Positions 44,740 to 57,426 of a stretch of DNA of 64,000 bases are shown one piece after another. The stretch comes from Pholiota molesta (Eukaryota; Basidiomycota; Agaricomycetes; Agaricales; Strophariaceae), in assembly GCA_014925825.1 (NCBI GenBank), contig JACGCK010000042.1, forward strand, positions 186,001-250,000. The letters run 5' to 3'. The notes under the pieces are model-generated. The model was not told the origin of the DNA. It searched no databases and saw only the letters and a program-made list of their open reading frames with translations. Numbering within the stretch: position 1 is the stretch's first letter; the number at the start of each line of letters is the position of its first letter. The position numbers were made by a program, and so were the translations under genes.

Positions 44740-46950
44740 ACCTTTTCCTTGATACCATGATTTCTCAATCATCAGCTGTTTGTCAAAGGCGCATCGCGCT
44801 CATCAACGACCGCGTCGGAGGCCGTGGTAGAGAGTGGAGCGAGTGAAGCAAGGTGCTATCAATCCACGCGTAGACGCTCGCCCAACGAGTAGCAGCCAGA
44901 ACGAAGGTCGAGATAGGCACGGAGGTGTTGCAGGCCGCGGTACTTGGATGTCCGCTTGGACAAACGAATCGAGGATACATAGTTGAGAGCAAGCGTATAT
45001 ATGATGTAATGAGTACATGGACGAAGAGACGCCTTAGGTCATGGCATTGTGGAAGATGGAGGCAACGAAACGAGAGGCGATGATCCTCGGAATATTGCGG
45101 GCCGGGATTTGAAGCCCGCGTCCTTTCGAGTTGTGCGCCCGGACCATGCGTCTCAACATCGATCCTGCCACGACAATGATTGTCAACAGATACGAATCCA
45201 CTCAGTGCTACGTGGAAGCTGGTTCTGTTTTCCTCTCGTTTTCTTCCGGACGACGTTGATATAACAGCTTAGCAGTTCCTGCAAACTGGCGTGGCAATGT
45301 TGAACGTTGAGTACTCGCTCATATTTCCTTGGGAAAAGCTGTTGAGGTATGTGATCCATCTTGTCATCCAGTTGGTGAATCATGCGATTTTTCATACTTT
45401 TGGTTATGCAAAATCTTTCCGAGAAGGATCGTGGCAGGACATGTGCATGCCAGATTGCCCTACCACCTTAAACAACATGGGGTACTCAACATCCAAGCGC
45501 CATTTGCACACATCCACGATGTGTTTATTCGCGGAATTCCGTCCTTCGCCGACATCTTCTTTCCCTCTGCACCTTCCCCTCCTCCATACTTAGACCTTCC
45601 CAACGCTGTGGGCGAGGTGGTTATCTCGACGGTGTATATCCTTGACACGGCGTTCACCAAGAACCCCCGTTCTCGCCGGTGACGTCCGCCGGAGCAGCGC
45701 TCTGCACTGTCTCTGTCAGTCATGGCTATAAGCCTTTATCCTGTGATTTCCACCTCCTCTCTACCGTTGCGATCTAGCGATAAGGGCTCTGAGGCTCCTA
45801 CCGACGTCTTCAGGAACTGTCCAGGATAGGCAACATCTTGCCATTCTCGTTCTTTATTCTGACCCAGACGGACTATCGATCATGCTACTCCAGAACATCC
45901 ACCGGGATGGCTCGTTCTCTGAACCAGCCATCCGTCTATGGAGATGGCTGTGATGCCGCTAAGCGGTTCATGCACCTCGCAACGGAATGCGAACTAGAGG
46001 ATGTAAAACGACATCTTCCCTTATCTGTCCCTCAACCACACACCCCTTCCCAGCGATGTATCTGATCGATCGCGACCCATGATACAAGAGGAACTATAAC
46101 CTGACCTTCAGTTTGGCTTCCAGTGAGTGCGCTCTGCGCGCTCTTCTGGCCAAGTCAAAGTGGTAGCCATACTAACGCCTTCTTGTACCTGTGTGTTGGC
46201 GATACCGGTCTCCTTCTGTGCGGTCTCCTGATTCGTGCTTATGTCTCGGTTCTACATCCCGTCTCCGATGGGCATTCTCATCGTATCACTCGAGATGGGA
46301 CACAGGGATGAATCATCGTTCGAATATGCTAACGATGGGGATCATAATGCTACATGGCTCGCACGTTGCGACGTGGACTGTGGGGCCAATGTTTCGATTC
46401 TTGAACGAACGAATCGAGCTCTGGTTGATACAATTGAAGGACTCCAAACGTTACTGTGGCACATGCGAAAGTATACGCGGGTTTTCTGTGTACGTACATA
46501 TCTTGTATCGCTTTTATCCGGATTCGTCCTTTTGCTCTTTTCCGCGCCCATCCCAAGGAGACATACATTCCTAGTCTTCGTATCTTGGTCGTCGTACATG
46601 ACATCCTTACAGCAAGAGGAGGCGGATCACGCAGACTTCCGTCTACCTAGCTTCCGGCGAGCGCGTTCCACGGGCTCACCTGACCAGGCTGACCGTTGAC
46701 ATCTGACGTATCCGCTTTCTCTTGTGGAATAATTTGTCTGTTACGTTGGCCTTCTGACCCGCCCGTACATATTTGTTTTCACTTGAAATGGACTGTGTAA
46801 GGTAGTTCGGCGAATAACAACGTTGTCTCGCGCTGCGAGCAGAATAACTCGCAGGTACCATACCACGTTGGATTTTCTCCAGGATACAGCAGAAGTTCTT
46901 AGTATTTACATGGATCACAGGAACTGAAAATTCCTTCCTGGATACTCCTC
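44740..46950 (+). repeat. F unit 8, second member of the tandem duplication
   Basis: This unit is collinear with 41540-43730. Landmarks are cgccttaggtcatggca (45032), gcgggccgggatttgaagcccgcg (45098), ATG at 45146 (MRLNIDPATTMIV), gccggtgacgtccgccggagcagc (45676), ACEL-type phrase MHLATECELEDVKRHL (about 45970), the ATWLARCDVDCGANVSILER phrase (about 46352), gcaagaggaggcggatca (46612) and ggtaccataccacgttggattt (46854). The MHLATECELE and DCGANVSILER phrases look like worn ankyrin-repeat text. Stops and frameshifts are frequent. Confidence 0.6.
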
Positions 46951-47920
46951 AGGGCACTCAGAACGCCGGAACCCCATTTAAGAGCCTCAGACGAGTTCTC
47001 AAATCGTAAACAGTAGATTCTCGCCATGCCATCGCGTACCTAGCACGCACCGGCACCCAGCAGAAAATTCCACCGGGAATGTCGAGAGCGTGCTCATCCG
47101 ATGCGTGGCGCTGATCTATGACAGTTGAGCAGAATCTGAAACGTTGGTGAGAGAGTACGCGAGAGAAAACCAAAGACGGTTATGTGCCTATCGAGTCAGG
47201 TTTACATCCGTCGAGCTCGAGAGATGGCATTGGTTCTAAACTAAGGGACACGGCGATGGAAGCTATGACACCCTCCTGGAGTCGAACTCACACAAAAGCT
47301 AACCTAGAGAAAGTAGCTCAGTCAAGAACGCAGAGAAGACGTAGAAGACGGACCAGAAAAGCCACAGTACGTCGCCCAAACACAATCCAAAGAACTCCGG
47401 TTAACACAGTGTTACATCATTCGATAATGCGGGGAGAAATACAAAACGAAATCAAAAATCCTAGGACATGTACAATAGCATGCATGGACGAGATACAAAT
47501 AGAACGGGAAGTCAAGGATATTGCCCTCCTAATACAGGGGCGGCAGTGGTACGATATCGGGCGTCCGTTGGGAGATGGCAATAGGAGCACTGGAGGAAGC
47601 GCCTGGGTCGAGAGGTAACGAGTGAGCGAGATTATCAAGGCATGCGAGCGAATAGCAATCGAGGCTGGGATGACCTGGGGGCTCTTAGGAGTCTTAGCGT
47701 TATGAAGGAGAACAAGCAAAGAACAAGGCTTTTGTCGCAAACTTCCCAGGGCGATTATAATTAGCTACGCTTATAATTGACAATGTTGACATTGTAACAA
47801 GTCTCATAATCGTACATATGCCTAATATAATCTACCCTGAGCTCCTTATAATAGACTATCCCGAGTTTGGAAGCATGGCTGTGTATCGGCAATTGCGAAC
47901 TCACTTACAAGCGTGAGCAT
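46951..47920. other. no supported gene
   Basis: A basic open frame at 47184-47618 has no ATG at its start and no recognised domain. Sequence beyond 47740 is AT-rich. Confidence 0.3.
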
Positions 47921-48000
47921 AGGGATTACAACCGAGTGCATGTGATTACAAGCTGAGGGGTGTGATTGCCAGCTGATGCGTGTGATTGCAAGGGTGCGCG
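47921..48000 (+). repeat. 20-bp minisatellite, three clear copies plus one worn
   Basis: Copies start at 47941, 47961 and 47981 (tgtgattacaagctgagggg, tgtgattgccagctgatgcg, tgtgattgcaagggtgcgcg), with a diverged copy at 47921. The period is exactly 20 bp. Confidence 0.7.
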
Positions 48001-48714
48001 TTATTATTAGCGCATCCCCTAACGATTGCGCGTCCGCGGCGATTCCAATGAATGACCTGGCAATGACTTCTCAAACACCTGTACGTTATAGACAGAAGAA
48101 GTCTGTATAAAAAGTAGAATGTATTTTACATTTTCTAAGCCACGTCAAGGCATTATTCCGTCGAGTAAAGTTGATAGTATTAATGATAATGTTATTACAG
48201 TCTGAATCTGTTCAACATCTTCTCAATAGTCGAGCCATCGCTGACAGATGCTCTATTCTCGTCGCTCTGTAAATACAGAAACACTAGGTATCAAAGAACC
48301 CTTCTAATACTCAGAGTTTAATCACTCAATAATTGACACTATTCAAATTATGCCAATGTAATAATATATTGCTCGAGCAGAATTCAATGAAGCAGACTCA
48401 GAATCAGAATCAGAGCAGTATTGTCTGAGGTGTATTAGTGTGAGTCTGAATCGGGTCCAGAGAAGAATAAAATCTGAGTCAGCGACGAAGCAATGAATTC
48501 AGTGAAGTCTCAAAGCCCGGGTTACAGTTTAAGTCTTCGATGTTGACACTGTCAATCTGAATCGACTTCGGCACTGTGAATGAGCCTCAGAATTTTGATT
48601 CTGAGTACAGTAATTGATACCTGGAGTCCTGGACCGAGTAATATAATACTCAGGTTATCTCTAATAAATAATATAAGGCAGCCTGAAGGGAACGAAAGTA
48701 TCCAGTGACCTAAG
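48001..48714. other. 5' flank of Plavaka gene with TCTGAATC/TCAGAATC repeats
   Basis: Short words of the type tcagaatc, tctgaatc and tctgagtc recur between 48195 and 48600 and again, less densely, at 52720-53100. Such subterminal repeats are common transposase-binding sites, so the Plavaka element probably extends into both flanks. I could not find its terminal inverted repeats. Confidence 0.4.
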
Positions 48715-51700
48715 ATGCCTAAACATTCTAAATCCCCCAAGAAGCGCCGCTCCCAACGCAAGGACGCAGGATCTACTACTTGCCCGGACTGTGGCAAGAG
48801 CGTGCACAAGAGAGGAATGGGTTCTCACAGAGCTCGCTGTAATAAAGGAACACGCGAAACTGCCCTGGATATTATGGCGGATGAAAGCCTCGCACTCCAA
48901 GACGCTGAAGTCGAGTTGCAGCAGGTCAGCAATGTCAATGGCGAGTTAATTTTTAATCAACCTCACGACAGCATACTGACATCCGTGAATAATTCAGATC
49001 CTCCGGCTGTGTTGCTTCCAGCTCAGAATGATTCGGACGACGACTCTATGGCTAGTTTTTATCTGTCAGATCCAAATCCAGAGCGCCAGGCCAACATTGA
49101 CATCAATGTCGACGATGTGTCTGAATCTGAATCAGAAACCCGCGCAGTATTAGGCCCTCTCGATTACGATCTAAATCCACATTCAGATGATGAGGATTTA
49201 AATTTCTTCGTCGGCGATTCAGACGGTGAGTTTACGCTTTCTGTTTTCAGATCATTAAATTATTATGGCCTGTCAAATGCTCATTGACAAATTGTGCGTT
49301 GTTCAGAGCCTCGACCGATTGACACCTTTGAGAATACAGTCCACATTGACGATTCGGAATTTCTGGCGGCATCGCAACCAGCGAAGGACGACATCCGCAT
49401 TGAATATCACGATAAGAGTGAAATTCCGCCCAAACACCTCAGTTTCGATGAGTACAGCTTCAACAACTCCCAGGAAAAAGAAAGCGGTCGAAACATCCAA
49501 CCAAATGCAGAGCCCTGGCACCCATTCACGTCCCGTCTCGACTTCGAGGTTGCAGAACTCATCCTCGAAACCCACCTTAACAAGAATCAGACAAACTCGT
49601 TACTTTCTTTGATCAGGCGGTGTATAAATGATCCCATGTCCTTCAGCCTCACTAATAGCAAAGACCTGACTGCTATCTGGGAAGCTGCTCGTGCAAAGAC
49701 GACTACTGTGAGTTATTATGCGATGTCTGTACATATTATATTCACTGATCGACTCTTTAGTTCAATAAGGAGGTTCTCAGTATTCCATATCCCAAGGAAA
49801 CATCTGAAACGAAAGTGGAATATGATGTATGGACTCGGTCACTGTGGGACTGGTGCGACGAGCTTACATCGGACCCTCACATTGTCTCGAAATTTCGATG
49901 GAACGCGGAACGCGTTTTCAAGTACAATCAAACAGAAGATAAATATCAAAGGATTATCACCGAGCCTTGGACTGCCGACAGCTGGTGGAAATTACAGGTA
50001 AGTTTGAACCCATTGGCGATTCAGATATTATTCTATTAGCCTCACCTTCCAAAATGAATACTAGAACGAAATACCGACAGGTGGATCACCACTCTGCATT
50101 CTTCTATATGCAGACAAGACACAGTTGTCGTCCTTCGGAACCGCCAAAGGATATCCTGTTCTCGCCAGATGTGCAAACCTGCCCGTTGGTCTGCGAAATG
50201 GGACTGGTACCGCTGGCGGGCGCTTAGTGGGATGGTTGCCCATTGTACGTCATTGATTGAATACATCACATCTTAGATGACTTATAACTTTGTTAATAGG
50301 TCAAGGAAGATGCTGGTGAAACACGCAAAAAATCCTTTGTGAATCTCAAGCGCATTGTTTGGCATAAAGCATTCGAAGCAATCCTTAAATCAATTCAGGC
50401 TCATGCGAAATCCGGATTCTACAAGCGATGCGGTGACGGCATTCTTCGATTGATTTATCCAGTAATATTGATCCTCTCTGCTGATTACGAAGAACAGTAC
50501 GTTGCATAATTTTTTTACCTACCTGGAGCATTGTTAAGATTAATCTATTCTATCAGATGTTTCATGGCGGTTATTCATGGGTTACGCAGTGCGCGTCCTT
50601 GTCCTGTCTGTCTCATCTCCAGTGAAGACCTTTCAGATATTTCAATAACAGCTGAAAGGGATACGCCTACCACCATGAGGAAGATTTACGATGACGCTAA
50701 GAAGCTAAACAAGAAAGACCAAGAAGAGTTGCTCAAGGCGTTTGGCTTGCGCGATGTCAAGGTCAGTCTGTCTGAATCCTAGGTTTATTTTTAACTTGAG
50801 ACTAAAAATAAGCGCCTCGGTCCGCCATTGATTCCAGAATTCATTCTGGTCGCTCAAGTATACAGATGTTTATGCTGCCATTTCCTGGGATCGGCTTCAC
50901 GCGTACCATGGGGATTATTCTCCCACCATCTATGGGCAATTTTTAAGGAAATTGTCAATCGTGATTTAGGGAGAGAATCTGCCAAGCTCGTCGACACTCA
51001 GTAAATATTCATTCACATTCACCTGTTAACTTTGAATTGCACTCACCTCACCAATGTCAGGATTGCCGAGATTCCGCGATGGAGTGGATTAACCCATTTT
51101 GGTTCTCTTATGAAGACGAGCGACTTTACCGACGGTCGTAAATACGAGGATATATCAAAGGTATGTCAGATCTGATTTAACTTGTCAATGATTTAATTGA
51201 ATTCAAACTCTAATACCTATTGATTCAAGATAATAATTTATGCATCTCACAACGTCCTCAGCGCAAGCACCTCACGCGAAGGCTACCAGCTACTTATTCT
51301 TATGCGGAGTTATCTGGAGCTGGACATGTACGCGTCTCTTACAATGCATACAGAAGCTACTCTGGTGAAGGGTCAAGAAGAGCTCGTCACGTGGAACAAA
51401 GCCCTCCAGGTATTGTTTTACCTTAATTAATTTCAATATCAATTGAAGGATACTCATTCTCGCTTGTCTCTTTCTTACAATATAGACATATCAAGAGAAA
51501 TTTCCCAACCGAAAAAATGACTGGAACTTTCCGAAAGCGCACACCCACCAGCATATGTTCGAGGACATAAAGAATAAAGGTGTTACTCGCAATTTCAACT
51601 CCAAACCAAACGAATCTGCACACCGACCCCTCAAGAAATTCTACATGCACCATACTAACTTCAAGAATGTCGATCCGCAAGTGAGTCGATTGTTTAATAA

Positions 51701-52592
51701 CTGATAGTTCATTTATTAATAATGTTCCGACCCACAGATCCTTCGTCTTGAGGAAAATAACATCGTATCTATGACGATTTGCAAGGAAATCGACGGTCTT
51801 GATGAGGCCCGTGACAGGCTGGTCCAGGGTTCAGACAATGATTCAGATATGGTCCAGGATATAATCGACATTCAGCATATTGCTATTGGATCGCGTCTCG
51901 GCGCAATTACTCTCCGGGACGTCGAAGAAGCTCATTTGGGCGATAGCGCTTTTTAAAATTTTCGAAAGAGGATAATTGATTCGCTCACGGTAATCTATGT
52001 CAAAGAGTCCCGTGTATGGGTGAATGTCCATTTACCGGAGGATCATCAGGTAATGTTCTGACACTTAAAAGCTTTAAATTCTTTCTAACTCTGAGAATGT
52101 ATCGTACAGGTCATTCCTCATCAACTGCTGAAAGTCACCTATGAATCCGTCATAGACTCTGAATTTTACACCGACATCCTACGGGTAAATCCTAATTTCC
52201 ACAACGAACCCCGATACGACTATGTCCTTATGCAAGCAGCTGGAGCCGACGTCATTTTTGCCCAGCTCTTGTACATGTTTACCATAAACCACAATAGCCG
52301 GACGTTTCATATGGCCCTGATACAGCCCATGGACAATCCGGTTCCAATGCTGGGTCGTGGACGTGACAAAGCTCTTCGTTTCACACGTGTTGTAGCTCGT
52401 GCCCGGTCTGCATGCGTTGTGGTGGAGTTGGAGACAATTATTCGGGGCACCTTGCTGGTCAAAGACTACAGTGCTCAATTTTCAAATGAGTATATTGTTC
52501 TTGATGTAATCGATGCTGACATGTGGTGGAGGGCGAAGTCGATGAGCCTTGCTCATAAGGTAATGTTTACATACCAGAGGGCTCAGAGATAA
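48715..52592 (+). pseudogene. Plavaka-type transposase, inactivated by one frameshift and one stop
   Basis: Twelve exons agree in phase: 48715-49225, 49307-49707, 49761-49997, 50065-50244, 50300-50496, 50557-50761, 50838-51000, 51061-51160, 51230-51409, 51486-51680, 51738-52049 and 52110 to about 52592. The product, about 1,000 residues, opens with a C2H2-like finger (CPDCGKSVHKRGMGSHRARC). The core follows: EPWHPFTSRLDFEVAELIL, ITEPWTADSWWKLQ, ILLYADKTQLSSFGTAKGYP (first Asp), VILILSADYEEQ (second Asp), SWDRLHAYHG, NESAHRPLKKFYMHHTN and the C-terminal DMWWRAKSM region. One base is missing after HAYHG (about 50913), and an in-frame TAA lies at 51954-51956. The rest is open, so inactivation is recent. 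The last exon end is uncertain. Confidence 0.8.
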
Positions 52593-53215
52593 CGAACAAA
52601 TTTGTCTAAGTAGGCTACACTGCAGGTTGAATTACATATATAGAGTCTTGTATCATGACAAGTATCAAGCGATAAAGATTTGGACAGAATAACGCACAAC
52701 ATTGAGTAGTAATATACATCAGGGATATTACTTAGACCTGAGCACTGAGCACTGTCAATGAGCGCTGAGTCTAATCATACTGTCAATAATGATAAGCGTC
52801 ATTCAATAAATTAAACTCAATTTAAAGGTCAATGTCTTTTGCCCAATATGGAATTTAAAATGACTTTCCCAATTCAATAGTAAAACACAAGTAAAACATG
52901 TGTGCAGCGAATGAACTGCACGATGTTCAGAGGACATAATCATTGACATGACACCAGTGAACCTTAGACTGTGAAGAATAGCTTGGAATTCAGATATTAA
53001 AACATGTAATTTAATGCGTAATATGACATCGACAACTTGGCCCAGAGATTCAGACAATGTTTGTGGACGAATTGGATTCTCTGCACATTTTGATACTCAT
53101 GTCAATGTGTTTCGCTATCGACCATACGCAGGATTAGTATGATCCGACGAGGAACCTCAGCCTCATTTTTGCGCTGAAGCTTCAGCCACATATAAAAGCG
53201 CTGTACGATTTTCCA
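52593..53215. other. 3' flank of Plavaka gene, no gene seen
   Basis: AT-rich, with gagcactg and tgtcaat repeats at 52738-52800. Probably contains the right subterminal region of the Plavaka element. Confidence 0.35.
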
Positions 53216-53653
53216 ATGACTGCAGCAGTTGCTCTAATGTCTACATTGCTGTTTAATTCCCCAAGTCCTACATCCACTGTCAATGTCTCGCCCGGTATCC
53301 CTGCTTTTTCAGAAACCGAAGGCTCTGGTTCTGAGGACGAGTCGACGCCGATCACCATGATGCTGGATGGGATGACTGGAAACCCGGACGCTCAGCGGTA
53401 TTTCAGAGTATGTTGTCCGTCGCTATTAGACTGATTTTGCGGTTATTAACTTTTATTTGGACGAATCTAGGCGATGGTGGATGCGCAGCAGGAGGTTGGC
53501 AGGCTCAACGCTGAAAATAAGGCTCTCAAGACCGAGCTCTACGAGCTGAAGCTCAGTAGTGCGAAGACAACTCGTGGTCAAAAAGCTAAGCGCTTGTCCC
53601 CCTCAGATGTTCCTGGACCTGCCGACTCTGCTTCTGTCACTTCTGCACGTTTG
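53216..53653 (+). pseudogene. coiled-coil protein N-terminus, cut by an LTR
   Basis: Two exons, 53216-53407 and 53471-53653, join through a 63-nt GT-AG intron. The product starts MTAAVALMSTLLFNSPSPTS, has an acidic stretch (ETEGSGSEDES) and then a leucine-zipper-like helix (VGRLNAENKALKTELYELK). A TATA-like catataaaag sits just upstream at 53191. At 53654 the Gypsy LTR begins and supplies a stop two codons later, so the original gene must have continued; its remainder is outside the window. Family unknown; it may have been a second gene of the neighbouring Plavaka element. Confidence 0.45.
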
Positions 53654-54190
53654 TGTTAGGACCGTGCTAATTTGAGAACGCGATCGCGAAGAGGGAGACG
53701 CTGGGTTCGACGGGGCGAGCACTGAGTCGAGGTCTTGGCATGGGACGCCGAGAGTCGAGACGTTGAGATGTCGACGAAGTGGTTGATGGATGGAGGCGAG
53801 GCGAGATCGAAAGGTAACGAGAACGAGACGAGAAGACGATGAGAAACTGAGAGTAGCCGCGGGAGATCAGGTAAGAGAAGTGGTATAACATTTATATTGA
53901 GGATAGGGTTTACAGGATATGAGCACAAGTATTTATAGATAACGGTAGTGAGTGGCACTAGGAAATGGGGAACAATAGAGTATAATAGAGGAGTCAAAGA
54001 GGAGTGGCTAGATGAGTGGCAAGTGATGGGTATCTAAGAGGAAACAAAGTGAAGAAGATCATATATGGAGACGCAGAAGAGAACAAGGATGAGTGGAAGA
54101 GGTTGACGAGTGGCAAGTATACGAGCCATGAGGAAACTGCGCGAGCATGATGTCATTGGAAATGGGACGGAAAATGTATGGGTCATGACA
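53654..54190 (-). repeat. LTR of Gypsy element 1 (3' LTR)
   Basis: The plus strand starts TGTTAGGACC and ends GGTCATGACA, so it is TG...CA on the minus strand, 537 bp. A polypurine tract (AAGGGGGGGGTAC on the minus strand) lies directly inside at 54191-54204. The outer 5 bp GTTTG (53649-53653) should be half of the target duplication; the other half lies beyond the window. Confidence 0.8.
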
Positions 54191-54242
54191 GTACCCCCCC
54201 CTTAGACGCGATCCCCGAGAGCATCAAGGTGTCAAATCATAT

Positions 54243-57200
54243 CTACTTGATTTGGCGGATAGTGGAGGGCTTTGTTGGATGTTGCTTGTGGAATTGTACG
54301 ACGAGTCGGCGGGCATTGTGTAAGTGCTTGTAGGGTTCCCAGGTGTGTTCCTCGGGTCCGTAGCCCTTCCATTTGACGAGGTACTGTACTTGTCGACGGT
54401 AGGTTCGTGAGTCGAGTATTGTTTCGACTTCGTACTCGTTGTTGTTATCGACTTCGATTGGAGGTGGAGGTGGTTGGTTGCAGGCTGGAAAAGGGTCTGG
54501 GTGGTGGAGTTCTAATAGGCGCACATGGAAGACGTTGTGAATATGTCGTAGGTTGTAGGGGAGTTCGAGGCGATACGCGTGAGACCCGATTTTTGCGAGG
54601 ATGCGAAAGGGCCCGAGGCGTCGATGATCGAGTTTCTTGGACGGGCGCAGCGTGCGGATGTTTTCGGTGCTGAGCCACACAGAGTCACCGATTTTCCAGT
54701 CGGGCGTTGGGAGTCTGCGATTATCGGCGTGTTCGCGGTAAGCGTGATTGGCAGTGCTGATCTCGGTACGAAGATATTCATGTAGGTTCTTGAGATCGGA
54801 GGCGACCAGGTTAGCGGCATGGGAAGGGATGTTGTCGAGTGAGATGGTGAGTCTGGGGTGGTAACCTTTGTTGCGAAGAATGGCGATACATTGGTGGCGG
54901 AGTGTGGGGTGTTATTGTAGGTGAATTCTGCGAGTGGTAGTTGAGTTGACCAGTCGTCTTGCTGATAGTTGGCGTAGATCCAGAGATATTGTTCAATAAC
55001 TTGATTCGTGCGTTCTGTTTGTCCATCGGTTTCGGGATGATATGCGGTGGAGAGGTTAGTTTTGACATCGAGTGCTTTGCAGAGGGATCGCCAGAAATGG
55101 GAGACGAAAAGGGTGCCGCGATCTGAGATGATATCGGCAGGAAGTCCGTGTTTCGAGAATACATGTAATATAAACAACAAGGCAAATTTGGGAGCGTCGT
55201 CCGTGGTGTGGCATGGGACGAAAATACCCTGTTTAGTCAAGCGGCATACGACGACAAGGATGGCATTGAAACCATTAGAAAGCGGGAGTTCGGTGATATG
55301 GTCCAAGGAAATTGACGCCCACAGCCGCTCAGCTATTGGGAGGGGTTTGAGTAGGCCATATGGTTTGTGTCGAGGCGATTTAGCGCGTAGACATTGATGG
55401 CAAGTGCGCACGTAGTTGGTGATATCGCGCTTGAGTCCTGGCCAAAAATAGGTGCGACTGACGAGCTGGGTTGTCTTTCGGATTCCTAGGTGGCCACAGA
55501 GTTTGTGGTCATGGTGGGATTGGGTGATGCGAAGGCGAAGATCGTTGTGGTTAGGTACGTATAGAAGATGTTTTCGGAGAAGCATGGAGTCGTCCGGGGA
55601 TAGCGAGAAGTCTGAGTCGGGCAATCGTGTGTCGGGAAGTTTGCTGTTGAAGTAATCATCGCGTGGTGCAGAGGCAATTTCGGCCAGTAAGATGGAGTCG
55701 TTCATGATAAGTGAAGCATTGAGTTGTTTGGGTCGGATGACGGGGTGAGGGGATGGGGGAGTGCCAGCGTGTGATTTGGGATAGACGTCGGGTCGACGAG
55801 TGAGCACATCGGGTTTGGCGCCCAGTCATCCAGGGCGGTAGTTGATGTGAAAATCGAAGGCGGATAGGTATTCGGACCAGCGAGCTTGACGTCGGTTCAG
55901 TGTCTTTGTTGTCGTAAAGAATGGAGGTTGTTGTGGTCGGAATAGATCTGGATCTGAAAGGGGACCCTTCGAGATATGCTCGCCAGATTTTGAAGGCGTC
56001 GACGATGGCTAGTAGTTCCTTATCATAGATGTCGTAGTTGATTTCGGCGCTAATCATCGACCGAGCGTAAAAGGCAACAGGACGAAGGTTGGAGGAAGAC
56101 GGGTCATATTGAGAAATAATGCCAGCGATGGCGTAGTCGGATGCGTCACATTCTAAGATGATCGGAAGGGATGGGTCAAAGTGGCGTAGGATTGGGGCGG
56201 ATGAAAACGCGGTTTTTAGAAGAGCAAACACAGAGTTGCATTTGGTATTCCAAGTCCATTTCTGGTCCTTGTGAAGTAACTGTGTTAGCGGTTTAGTGAT
56301 GCCAGAATAGTTATCGATGAAGCGTCTGTAAAAGTTCGCGAAACCCAGAAAGGATTGGAGTTGTTTGATGGATGTGGGCGTTGGCCAGTCAATGATAGCC
56401 TTAACTTTCGAAGGATCCATTTTGACTCCATTCGGGTAACGATGACACCTAGATATTCGACGGAGGTGGTGTGGAAGTCGCACTTCTCGGGTTTGGCGTG
56501 AAGGTTATGTTGCCGCAGTCGTTCCAGAACCTTTTTGACATGTACCCGGTGTTCGTCCAAGTTGTTTGAGAAGATCAGGATGTCGTCGAGATAGATGATA
56601 ACGAATATATCGACCATATCATGGAAAATGTCGTTCATGAAGTATTGGAAGGTGGCCGGGGCGTTTGTCATGCCAAAGGGCATTACCAGATATTCGAAGA
56701 GCCCGTATCGTGTTCGGAAGCAGTCTTCCATTCATCTCCTGGACGGATACAAATATTGTTGTATCCGGCACGTAGATCGATCTTGGAGAAGATTTTTGCG
56801 GACTTGAGGCGGTCGATGAGGTCGCCAATCAGCGGGATCGGATATCGGTTCTTTTTGGTGACACGGTTCAGGCCTCGGTAGTCGACACACAGGCGTAGTG
56901 AACCATCCTTTTTTCGCGCGAAGAGGACTGGGTCGCCGGCAGAGGAAGAGGAGGGTCGGATGAATCCTTTCCCCAGCATGTCGTCCAAATAATCCTTGAG
57001 TGATTTCAGCTCGAGTTCGAACATGTTGTACATCTTTCCAAACGGAGGTGTTTCGCCTTCCTCGATATCGATTGGGTGGTCATAGGGTCGGTGAGGCGGA
57101 AGCTCCTTGGCGACTCCTTCGGAGAAGACGTCTGCATAAGCGTGGTATTGGGCGGGACGACTTTGTGGAGCAGTTCATCCTCGGAAAGCTGTGTTGGCGC

Positions 57201-57412
57201 TGGCTCCGATGTAGCATTTGCTCGAAGATTTTCGGGAGAGGCGGGAGAGATATGCAGTTGAAAGGCTTCAGCACCATTCTTCAAGAGGAGAGCAAATGGT
57301 GCAGCGCCAATCAGGCTGATGTGCGGGGCGGTAGGGCTGGAGTTGGGCGGGGCGGCAGGGCCGGAGTCGGGGTCGGGCGTGGGTAGATCGAGATCAGGTA
57401 CGGATTCTATTT
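54243..57412 (-). pseudogene. Gypsy element 1 pol (RT, RNase H, integrase, chromodomain), degraded
   Basis: In order on the minus strand: a linker after protease (to about 57160), reverse transcriptase ([39 protein letters not shown]), RNase H ([26 protein letters not shown]), integrase (HLGIRKTTQLVSRTYFWPGL with HHCC zinc site CHQCLRAK, then the D-D-E core LDHITELP, SDRGTLFVSHF, TDGQTERTNQVIEQYL), a GPF module (RLGPFRILAKIGSHAYRLEL) and a chromodomain (VQYLVKWKGYGPEEHTWEP). At least five frameshifts (near 57155, 56722, 56436, 55930 and 54864) and a TGA near 55825 break it, so it is an old copy. Confidence 0.85.
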
Positions 57413-57426
57413 TTGTTTTGAGTTTA

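Larger units (their letters stand above)
53654..57426 (-). mobile_element. Gypsy element 1, chromodomain type, old, interrupted
   Basis: A minus-strand LTR retrotransposon whose pol and 3' LTR are present, while gag, protease and 5' LTR are not. At 57427 its sequence stops at the LTR of Gypsy element 2, so the upstream half is displaced beyond that nested insertion or lost. Confidence 0.8.

Noticed and set aside
47184..47618. Basic 144-codon frame
   Set aside because: No ATG at its start, highly Arg-rich low-complexity text, and no family resemblance.
47921..48000. Short regular repeats as a CRISPR-like array
   Set aside because: The repeats are adjacent with no spacers, and the genome is eukaryotic.
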